From contig CAZLWL010000049.1 in the NCBI GenBank assembly GCA_964563335.1, positions 1 through 17,236 of the forward strand: a DNA stretch of 17,236 nt. The letters are read 5' to 3'. Below the pieces are notes generated by a model that saw only the letters and a list, made by a program, of their open reading frames with translations, was not told the DNA's origin and did no database searches. Shown here piece by piece: positions 5,800 to 12,462 of the stretch. The DNA is from QNBT01 sp964563335. Its GTDB lineage: Bacteria > Planctomycetota > Phycisphaerae > Sedimentisphaerales > Anaerohalosphaeraceae. Position 1 is the stretch's first letter. Each line of letters starts with the position of its first letter. A program made the position numbers and the translations under genes.

Positions 5800-5979
5800 T
5801 CACCTTGCCCTTTTCTTTTTTGGTTTTATCTCAAGTCCAAAATACTTGAGCAAAATATCAGCAGTTTCAACAGTGATGGTTTTGCCTTGCATCAAGCGGG
5901 ATATTGGTGAAGTAATCCCTGTTTGTGCAAGTCCTTTTCATAGAGTCTCTGCTGGGCTATTTCTGGTTATAATTATTCT
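5800..5979 (-). pseudogene. XRE-family regulator broken by an in-frame TGA
   Basis: In one frame the sequence reads RIIITRNSPAETL, TGA (5940-5938), then 45 residues: KGLAQTGITSPISRLMQGKT, ITVETADILLKYFGLEIKPK and KKRAR. The second part is a textbook XRE helix-turn-helix C-terminal half as seen in planctomycete antitoxin-like regulators (LAxxTGITxPxxSRxMxG, TADxLxxYFGLEI). The residues before the TGA also fit the family (an xSPAETLYGLA pattern), which makes the stop look like a real interruption or a sequencing error. No good start codon lies before RIIIT. It is the first frame of the minus-strand operon, four bases upstream of the next gene, and as an intact gene would have been its repressor. 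Confidence 0.6.
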
Positions 5980-6003
5980 ACCGGAGAGTGGTGATAGGGT
6001 CAA
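5975..6003 (-). promoter_or_regulatory. sigma70-like promoter of the AT-rich operon
   Basis: On the minus strand TTGACC (6003-5998) and TAGAAT (5980-5975) are 17 bases apart, one mismatch from consensus in each hexamer. Transcription would start near 5968 and cover the broken XRE frame and all the genes down to 4075. The -10 overlaps the first codons of the XRE remnant, so this promoter may have arisen or been exposed when the regulator was truncated. Confidence 0.55.
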
Positions 6004-6040
6004 GGGTGATTCGTGATGCGTGATTCGTATTGCGACAAGG

Positions 6041-6292
6041 CACCCTTTTCCGGGAAAAGGGTGGCACCCAGCAAGCAAAGGGCGAAGATTACCACGTTGT
6101 ATCACTCGAATAATTGTGGACACGATGTGTCCAGATAGCCCCGGCGCGCCGGGACTTCACTGCGTTCAGCACGAAAAACGCTTGCACTATCGCCACGCCC
6201 GGAGGGCGTGGAAATCCTAAATCCGAAGCACGAAATCCGAAACAAATTCGAAATCCAAAATGCAAAAACTCATGGGCAAACAATTTGCCCAT
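6041..6292. repeat. cluster of five perfect short palindromes
   Basis: Five hairpins follow one another: CACCCTTTTC/GAAAAGGGTG with a 3-base loop (6041-6063); GGACAC/GTGTCC (6118-6132); the uninterrupted palindrome CCCGGCGCGCCGGG (6140-6153); CCACGCCC/GGGCGTGG (6193-6211); and ATGGGCAAA/TTTGCCCAT (6272-6292). Between the last two is an AAATCCGAAGCACGAAATCC-type short repeat. No frame here is credible. No T-run follows any stem, so these are not simple terminators. Confidence 0.8.
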
Positions 6293-6309
6293 CCTACAGC
6301 TACTTCTCT

Positions 6310-6436
6310 TTTGAGCGCGGAGTTTTTCGCAAGTACAAGGCGTCTGCCTGCTGCCGCACGGAGGCGTACTGTAGTACATCGAGTACGTGCAGTCAGGCAA
6401 AGACAACACAGTAATTGCGGAAAACCACCGCTCAAA
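6310..6436. repeat. 127-bp imperfect inverted repeat
   Basis: The ends are TTTGAGCG and CGCTCAAA. Inward, GGAGTTTTTCGCAAGTAC faces GTAATTGCGGAAAACC, and TCTGCCTG faces CAGTCAGGCAAAGA. The centre is GTACTGTAGTACATCGAGTAC. The two arms pair over most of their length with bulges. This is the shape of a MITE-like element, a REP-type double hairpin, or a structured RNA. No transposase lies next to it. Confidence 0.7.
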
Positions 6437-6675
6437 GTGGATAGAGAATGTCGGAATAGCGCCAAACACGCTTGCACTATCTTGCTATTGGCCAAAAAAA
6501 TAATTTTTTTTTACTCCTTGTTGTGCAAGCGGTTAGCGATTTTGGCGGACAAAAAAATTCCCGAATTTCGCATCAAACGTGCAAGTTTGTGCAAAGGGTG
6601 GAGGGACAACTTTTTTTAGATTGTAAATTTTAGATTGAAAATTGGAGTTGAAAAAGAAGTGAAAGGAAGAAAGAA

Positions 6676-7293
6676 ATGAAGAAAAGAACGAAGAATGATG
6701 ATCTTTTTAGCGCGAGATTTTGCTCATCTGGCAAGGCCGTAGGCCCGCGAGGAGCACAGGTGTGCTCTTGCACATCGAGCATCAGCAAAGGGCCGAGAAC
6801 ACAGCCAGGGTGCAAAATTGCCGCTAAAAAACGGATTGAACTGACGTTTGGAAAGTATGCCATCGTCGATGCCGAAGACTATGACCGGCTCTCTAAATAC
6901 AAATGGTTTGCATTGGAAAAAGGCCGCTCCTTGTACGCTAAAACGTTTCGTCTAAACGGTACACCTCTTCACATGCACCGCCTGGTTACCAGCGCCCCGC
7001 CTCACCTTGTCGTTGACCACATAAACCACAACGGCCTGGACAACAGAAGGCTGAATCTGCGACTCTGTACACATGCCCAGAACCAGAAAAACACTAGGCC
7101 ACGCTCCGGCGGAACGTCCAAATATAAAGGTGTTCACTGGGAAAAAGCCAAAAAAAAATTCCGAGCAAAGATAATGTACAACCGAAAGAGTATCCACCTC
7201 GGATACTTCGATGACGAGATCGCCGCTGCGAAAGCGTACGATGAAAAGGCAAAAGAGTTATTTGGCGAATTTGCTTACTTGAATTTTCCTTGA
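6676..7293 (+). CDS. HNH homing-type endonuclease with AP2 domain
   Basis: The 205-residue product has an N-terminal HNH part (about 53-137: IELTFGKYAIVDAEDYDRL, then HMHRL, the DHINHNGLDNRRLNLR metal-binding core with H115, N117, H118 and N127, then QNQKN) and a C-terminal AP2/ERF DNA-binding domain (148-205: SKYKGVHWEKAKKKFRAKI, then HLGYFDDEIAAAKAYDEKA). This pairing is typical of free-standing phage and transposon-associated homing endonucleases that nick DNA and bind it with AP2. An AGGAAG upstream supports the ATG at 6676. Residues 10-50 (Cys-, Ser- and Gly-rich) are not part of the family and include the translation of a 16-bp palindrome (6752-6767), so the 5' end may have been extended by an insertion. 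Starts in the family usually lie near residue 50. No interrupted host gene is visible. Confidence 0.88.
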   Translation: MKKRTKNDDLFSARFCSSGKAVGPRGAQVCSCTSSISKGPRTQPGCKIAAKKRIELTFGKYAIVDAEDYDRLSKYKWFALEKGRSLYAKTFRLNGTPLHMHRLVTSAPPHLVVDHINHNGLDNRRLNLRLCTHAQNQKNTRPRSGGTSKYKGVHWEKAKKKFRAKIMYNRKSIHLGYFDDEIAAAKAYDEKAKELFGEFAYLNFP

Positions 7294-7295
7294 TT

Positions 7296-7491
7296 GTCAT
7301 TGCGAGGAGCGAAGCGACGCGGCAATCTCAACCACGCAATACGCGATACGCTTCACGCACGACTAATAGCCCGCTCTTTCAAAAGTTAATAGCGACCAAC
7401 ACGCCTGCCCTGACCCGAACACCCTTCAGGGTGAAACGATCAGCCGCGCTAAAAAGAGAGTCAGATTCCTCCGCTTCGGTCGGAATGACAG
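7296..7491. repeat. REP-like repeat units around the end of the AddA gene
   Basis: GTCATTGCGAGGAGCGAAGC...GGCAATCTC at 7296-7329 is a dispersed repeat type common in many bacterial genomes. CACCCTTCAGGGTG at 7420-7433 is a perfect palindrome. At 7462-7491 the text ATTCC-CCG-CTT-CGG-GGAAT-GACAG is a second hairpin-forming REP-like unit; it covers the last codons and stop of the AddA-like gene on the other strand. Confidence 0.7.
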
Positions 7492-10400
7492 AAGGGCACA
7501 TTGATAGCAATGCCGGGTTTGAGGAAGTAGAGCCAGATCCCTTTGATTTCTTGATTCAGGATTGCAGAGGCGGCGGTGGCGTAGTGCCGCATCTGCGGGT
7601 AGTAGCTGCGGCGGTCGGCGTATTGGGGGGCAAAGTCGGCGGTTACATCGTCGGTTTTGAAGTCGATGATGACCAGGCCGGCGGGGGTCTTTATAATCAT
7701 GTCGATTATGCCCTGGACGATGACGGTTTCGCCGGGTGATATTGCACCCAGTTGGGTCGCATCGGAGGCGAAGGTGAAGGGCCATTCACGCAAAATATTA
7801 TCCTTGTGCTCTGTAACCAGTTTGCCGAGGTCGGACAGGAAGAATTTCAGTATTGAATCGCAATCGATTTGTTCGGCCACTTTCGGTGAAATTTTGTCTT
7901 CGCTTGCGAGCTTTTCGGCGGTTGCCTGTATTGAGTCGATGGTGATATCACGGTCGAGGGCGAGCTTTTGAATGACGAGGTGTGTAGCGGTGCCGATGAG
8001 TTTGTTGTCGGTCTTGTCCGGCGATACGGCCCCGGGGCGGCGGTCAAAGGCATCGGAAAGGTCAGCCGGTGCGAATTCGTCGGCGTGGTGGGTCAGTTTG
8101 CTGACGGATGTTTTGGCGGACAATTTCGTTAAATCATCAAAAGGATATTTCCAATTCAAAGATTCTCGCACCCGCCCAAGAAGCTGTTGGGCTTCGCTGC
8201 TGATTTTGGTGGTCCCGGCTGAGAGAGGTTTGGGCCTAGCGCGTTTTTGCCGCATGATTGCATTTGAGATTTCGTTGAGTTCGGCGAGGTCTAATAGCCG
8301 GGCGCTGAACAGATTGTCGTCAATAGTATCCTGAGTTGATTCAAGCTCAAACAAATCGTGCAGTTTCCTGTGGTTGGCGAGTGCATACAGGAGCCAGTCG
8401 AAGTGGCATTTGGCGGATTTCAACTGCCAATCTCTTACAGATTCGTCGGGCAGCAGATTGGGAGCGGCAAGGATGTTTCGGCAATTGGACGCTTTCTTTG
8501 AGGCTGTCAGGATGAGTCTTTCCCTTGCGCGTGTGATTGCGACATAAAGTATGCGCATCTCTTCTGCGAGCATTGCGTTGATTTTATATTCAGCGATTAC
8601 CTCGTGTGCGATGGTGTTAAGTTTGACGTTTGACTCTATGATTTGCAGGCCGAGTCCGCATGTATCATTGATGAGGCAGTCGCCGTAAGAGTCTTTCTTG
8701 TTGAAGGGGCTGTTCAGTTCGGCGCCGAATACGACGGGGAATTCGAGGCCCTTGCTTTTGTGGATGCTCATGATTCGGACGGCATTTTCGGTGATATTGT
8801 CGGGTTCGGCGGGTGCCCAGTCTCGGCCTCGTTCGAGGAGTTTTTCGATGAACTCGACGAAGCGGGCGAGCGACGTGGTCCGGGCGCCGGTTACGAAGTT
8901 TTCAAACTGGATGGCCCTTTCGTGGAGCTTGAGGAGGTTGGCCCTGCGTTGGGCGCCATTGGGCAGTGCCTGGACGAATGAGAGGAAAGCCGTGTCACGA
9001 TATATTTGCCAGAGGACCTCGGCGAGGGGCCGGCGTCGGGCCTGGAGCCGCCACTTTTCTATTTGTGTAAGTACTTCGCCGAGCCTTTGGCGCAGGGGTC
9101 GGTCGGGGCCGTTTTGTGAATACGCGTGTGCGCAGTCATAAAAACTCAGCCTTAATTCACTGCCGGTGGAGTTGCCGTATTTACGGAGCATGGCGAGGTC
9201 GGTGTCGGTAACTTTGAAGAAGGCACTTCGGAGGACGGCGGCGAGTTCGATATCCCGTTGAGGATTGTCGAGGACTTTCAGGAGCGAGATGCAGTCTGTG
9301 ATTTCGGTGGCGGCGAAGTAACCGGCCTGGCTCTGACTTGTTACGGGTATGCCTGCAAGCTGGAAGACCTCGACGTATTGGTTGGCACGATGGGCCGGTG
9401 AGCGCATGAGGATGACGATGTCGCGATATTCGACGTCGCGATATTCGCCGGTCTGCTTGTCGTATATTTCGAACTCGGCGGCGCCGGTCCCGGTGCCAAC
9501 CATTCGGCTGACTCTGTTTGCAATAAAGGCCGCCTGTCGCTGGGTCGAGTTGACGATGTCGGCAGCGGCAGGAGTCCCGATGAAATCGGGGTCGAGATTG
9601 TTATCGTCCGCCTCGTCTTCTTCTTCGTTGAGGACATACACTTCAACCAACGGTTTTTGGCCAGCAGCAGTTTGGTCGGCCGGTTTGTAATCGAATTCGG
9701 GTTTTAAGTATGTTTTTTCGTCGTAGTCAACGAGGAACGCCGGTGCGGTCATTATACGGCTAAAGACGGTGTTGGCAAAATCAAGGACGGCTTTGCGCGA
9801 GCGGAAGTTGCCGCTTAAGTCCACGCGGACGGGCGAATTTTTTGGCGAGGCTTTTTCATTCGGCCGCTTGCGCGGCCCGGCTTTTGCGGTTGCCTGCTTC
9901 AGGCGGTCCAGGAAGATTTTCGGCTGGGCCTGTCGGAATGCGTAGATGCTTTGCTTGATGTCGCCGACGACGAAGACGTTATCGGGTCGGCTTATCCTGT
10001 CGAGGATGGCCTGCTGGACTGGGTTGATGTCCTGGTATTCGTCCACAAAGATATATTTGAATTTTTCGCGCAGGGCAGCGGAGGTTGAATCGGAATCGGT
10101 CAAGAGTCTCAGCATCCGGTGTTCGAGGTCGGCGAAGTCGAGACAGTTGAGTTTGGTTTTTGCCTCGGCGTAGCGTCTGTCAAACCTTTTGACAAGCTCA
10201 ATCATGACCTTGGTCTGCAAACCTGCAGACGGAGCCACCATCTTTTCATACTCCGGGTTGACAATCGCGAGTTTGGCCAGATCCCCAAACGTTTCCAGGG
10301 CTTTTTTGGCGGGTGCCTTTACTAAATCGGCGACTTCGGAAGAGAGAGCTTTGGGCCTTCTTTTGAAGCTGGGTCTGTTGAAGCTGTGAATTATCTCGGC

Positions 10401-11213
10401 GCAGGCGTCGAGGTCATCTTTTTGCAGATATTCGATACAGTTGTTAATCGGGTCTAAGAAATCGGTCTGTATCTGGCTTGTCCAGTGGCCGGTGTGTGTT
10501 ATTTTTTGGTCGAGCAATTGTGTGTATTCGAGTTGCGATTTGCATTGGGCCAGTTTATTCAGAATGATTTGTTTTTGCTGTTGTGCGAGACCGGATGTGT
10601 AAAAGGTGGCGTCGTCGGCCAGGGCCAGGGCCCTGTCATACCAGTCGGTGCGTCCGACGACACTGTCGAGGAACCGGCTGCAGGCGATTATCCTGTCGAG
10701 AAAATCCGAGGTTTGGCTCTGGATATTGCGACTGCGTAAAAGGGTGCTCAGGCCGGGTGCGAGGGAACTATCTTCCCAGGCCTGGTCGATTATCTGGGTG
10801 AGTATCTCGAATTTGAGCAGGTTTTGCTCGTCATCTTCAATGATGCGGAAGGTCGGGTCTATGTCGAGCAGGTGGAAGTTGTCGGTTATAATTCGTTTGC
10901 AAAATGTGTGAATCGTGCTGATGTGAGCGGCGTCGAGGGTGAGCAGTTGCCGGCGAAGATAGCTGCTGCGATTTTTCTGAAACCGGGTGTTCAGGTTCTC
11001 TGCGATGCGGGCCTGCATTTCGTCGGCGGCGGCGTTTGTGAAGGTCAAAACGAGTATCTGGGAGATATCGGTCGGGTCGGCCGTGTCGGCCAATAGTTGA
11101 GCACATCTTTCGGCGAGGACGGCGGTCTTGCCGGTGCCGGCTGATGCTGTTACGAGTACATCTTTGCCGGCTGAGGTGATTGCCAGTTTTTGCTGGGTTG
11201 TCCATTTAATCAT
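7461..11213 (-). CDS. addA: AddA-type UvrD-family helicase-nuclease
   Basis: The 1250-residue product matches the length and layout of AddA, the helicase-nuclease subunit that resects DNA double-strand ends with AddB for recombination repair. It has Walker A ASAGTGKT (residues 23-30), TFTNAAADEM (about 57-66), the DEYQD Walker B box (391-395), GDIKQSIYAFR (417-427), SIHKSKGLEFP (816-826), LYVAITRARE (889-898), and a C-terminal RecB-type nuclease with GTATH (H1078), GIIDM (D1171), IDFKTD (D1184, K1186) and Q1207xxxY. All nuclease residues appear intact. The ATG at 11213 begins MIKWTTQQKLAI, which fits the family; a TTG at 11279 would add 22 unlikely residues. The last residues (CHSDRSGGI) are translated from a REP-like repeat. 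No addB is present in the window. The rival reading, a solo AdnA/RecB-like enzyme, is possible. Confidence 0.85.
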   Translation of the reverse strand: MIKWTTQQKLAITSAGKDVLVTASAGTGKTAVLAERCAQLLADTADPTDISQILVLTFTNAAADEMQARIAENLNTRFQKNRSSYLRRQLLTLDAAHISTIHTFCKRIITDNFHLLDIDPTFRIIEDDEQNLLKFEILTQIIDQAWEDSSLAPGLSTLLRSRNIQSQTSDFLDRIIACSRFLDSVVGRTDWYDRALALADDATFYTSGLAQQQKQIILNKLAQCKSQLEYTQLLDQKITHTGHWTSQIQTDFLDPINNCIEYLQKDDLDACAEIIHSFNRPSFKRRPKALSSEVADLVKAPAKKALETFGDLAKLAIVNPEYEKMVAPSAGLQTKVMIELVKRFDRRYAEAKTKLNCLDFADLEHRMLRLLTDSDSTSAALREKFKYIFVDEYQDINPVQQAILDRISRPDNVFVVGDIKQSIYAFRQAQPKIFLDRLKQATAKAGPRKRPNEKASPKNSPVRVDLSGNFRSRKAVLDFANTVFSRIMTAPAFLVDYDEKTYLKPEFDYKPADQTAAGQKPLVEVYVLNEEEDEADDNNLDPDFIGTPAAADIVNSTQRQAAFIANRVSRMVGTGTGAAEFEIYDKQTGEYRDVEYRDIVILMRSPAHRANQYVEVFQLAGIPVTSQSQAGYFAATEITDCISLLKVLDNPQRDIELAAVLRSAFFKVTDTDLAMLRKYGNSTGSELRLSFYDCAHAYSQNGPDRPLRQRLGEVLTQIEKWRLQARRRPLAEVLWQIYRDTAFLSFVQALPNGAQRRANLLKLHERAIQFENFVTGARTTSLARFVEFIEKLLERGRDWAPAEPDNITENAVRIMSIHKSKGLEFPVVFGAELNSPFNKKDSYGDCLINDTCGLGLQIIESNVKLNTIAHEVIAEYKINAMLAEEMRILYVAITRARERLILTASKKASNCRNILAAPNLLPDESVRDWQLKSAKCHFDWLLYALANHRKLHDLFELESTQDTIDDNLFSARLLDLAELNEISNAIMRQKRARPKPLSAGTTKISSEAQQLLGRVRESLNWKYPFDDLTKLSAKTSVSKLTHHADEFAPADLSDAFDRRPGAVSPDKTDNKLIGTATHLVIQKLALDRDITIDSIQATAEKLASEDKISPKVAEQIDCDSILKFFLSDLGKLVTEHKDNILREWPFTFASDATQLGAISPGETVIVQGIIDMIIKTPAGLVIIDFKTDDVTADFAPQYADRRSYYPQMRHYATAASAILNQEIKGIWLYFLKPGIAINVPFCHSDRSGGI

Positions 11214-11378
11214 TTTAGTAGAAACCCGATTCGAAAAAATCTCATATTTTGCGAGAGCACTTTTCTCACAGCAACCCAACTGGCCCCCGTTCGGGGACGT
11301 ACCCCCTTGGCCTTAATCTTGCTTAACCTCTGCCTGTCTTGATTTAGCAACAATCTGTGGCCCATTATTCACAAGCTA

Positions 11379-12050
11379 CTAATGACTAGTTTTCCACCGC
11401 GCACTCTTGGACTTAAAACCATATCTTAGTAGTGCTATGCCAAGCCATCCAAGTAAAAAAAGGATGATGATTAAGACTAACATAGTACCTGCGGTCGGCT
11501 GATGAATGAACCATGTATACCTATCAATAAACAATGCCTGCCCATAGTAGCGCATTGGCGTTATCACAGCTGCCGGAACAACATATTGCAATATCCAAAC
11601 GCCAAAAAAAACTGATAATCCCTGAAATAGGCCAAATCTTCCCAGGCAGCATCGAAATAGAAGGAATAAACCAGGCAATATCGTACCAATTAAAACGTGG
11701 TCAGTCCAATCCAATGGTGGCTTCATCCCGGTCTTCAGAAATACAGCCACCTTCTGATTTACAGCCAAGAAGCAGAAAGCAATTAACCATAACGCCACTA
11801 TGAGTCCTATGACTTGGCTTAATCCTAACGATGAAAGTTTCTTCTTTTGCCGAGTCTGCTCGGCTTTGTTAAGAGGAGTCTTATCCTTTCCGGCAGTCCC
11901 GACTTCATTCGCAGAGCGTGAATCAATCTCCTTGTCACAAAGAGAGCTGATTACAAACATCTTACCACATTTAGGGCAAGTTGCCTTTTTTCCTTTGTTT
12001 TCGTCAGATGTGTTAAACTTAGCTTGGCATTGAGAACACATTGTTTTCAT
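11379..12050 (-). CDS. zinc-ribbon protein with four membrane helices
   Basis: The 223-residue product opens with a zinc ribbon (C5xxC8...C25xxC28, in MCSQCQAKFNT and ATCPKCGKMFVI), similar to the MJ0042-type ribbon of many planctomycete and deltaproteobacterial proteins. A polar, charged linker follows (36-75), then hydrophobic segments near 78-97, 118-135, 139-160 and 187-208. The ribbon would face the cytoplasm. I recognise no family for the membrane part. I chose the ATG at 12050 since GGGGGAT lies about 11 bases upstream; the TTG at 12071 reads over that site. It shares its strand with the AddA-like gene but is separated from it by about 165 bases. Confidence 0.75.
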   Translation of the reverse strand: MKTMCSQCQAKFNTSDENKGKKATCPKCGKMFVISSLCDKEIDSRSANEVGTAGKDKTPLNKAEQTRQKKKLSSLGLSQVIGLIVALWLIAFCFLAVNQKVAVFLKTGMKPPLDWTDHVLIGTILPGLFLLFRCCLGRFGLFQGLSVFFGVWILQYVVPAAVITPMRYYGQALFIDRYTWFIHQPTAGTMLVLIIILFLLGWLGIALLRYGFKSKSARWKTSH

Positions 12051-12462
12051 CCGTTTTATCCCCCAAAGCAACTTCTATCTGACATTAAGAGTTTTCTCAT
12101 TTTAACTCCCTTCTATGCCATATAAATTTACCCACGACAAAATAACAAAATTCCCCTATTTCGTCAACCTTCTTTTCCCCCACGCAATACGCATCACACA
12201 CAACAAACAAAATACCTCGCTTTGGGTTTTCCCGCCCCCCGAATTACCTCACTATAAAGGCCCTCCTTTACCCTTGACCGGACCCCCTTAGCGTGTTATT
12301 GTCTGGCGTTCCTATTTTACAGAAACCGGACCTATTATAGTGCTCACGATTGAGTTTTCCCGTTTATCCTGAGCAAAGTCGAAGGGTTAGTTCGCGGGCA
12401 AGTAGCTTTAGGAAATAAATTATAATCTTACTCGCGGGATTTTTTTACCCTGAAGGGTATCA
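12051..12462. other. divergent intergenic region
   Basis: No gene is supported in this gap between divergent genes. It holds a low-GC tract up to about 12170, a CACGCAATACGCATCACAC-type repeat near 12180-12200, and at 12367-12386 the dispersed repeat TCCTGAGCAAAGTCGAAGGG, a type widespread in bacterial genomes. A TATAAT at 12421-12426 lies 36 bases before the ABC gene, but there is no recognisable -35 at the right distance. Confidence 0.5.
12446..12459 (+). promoter_or_regulatory. palindrome covering the ribosome site of the ABC exporter
   Basis: TACCCTGAAGGGTA is a perfect palindrome three bases before the ATG at 12463, and its right half (GAAGGG) is the only ribosome-site candidate. In RNA it could form a five-pair stem that hides that site. 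The 12-base core, read on the other strand, is also found at 7421-7432, so it may be a repeat rather than a dedicated control element. Confidence 0.35.

Noticed and set aside
5938..5940. TGA in the XRE frame read as selenocysteine or tryptophan.
   Set aside because: There is no sign of a selenocysteine element or of TGA reassignment; other genes here use TGA as a normal stop.
6310..6436. The inverted repeat as an integron attC site.
   Set aside because: No GTTRRRY/RYYYAAC core sites are present at its ends and there is no integron integrase in the window.
6114..6619. Several overlapping frames of 60-130 residues on both strands.
   Set aside because: They contradict each other, cross the palindromes and have no recognisable domain; the region is better read as non-coding.
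8643..8981. Plus-strand frames inside the AddA-like gene.
   Set aside because: They are antisense to conserved helicase motifs and have no independent support.
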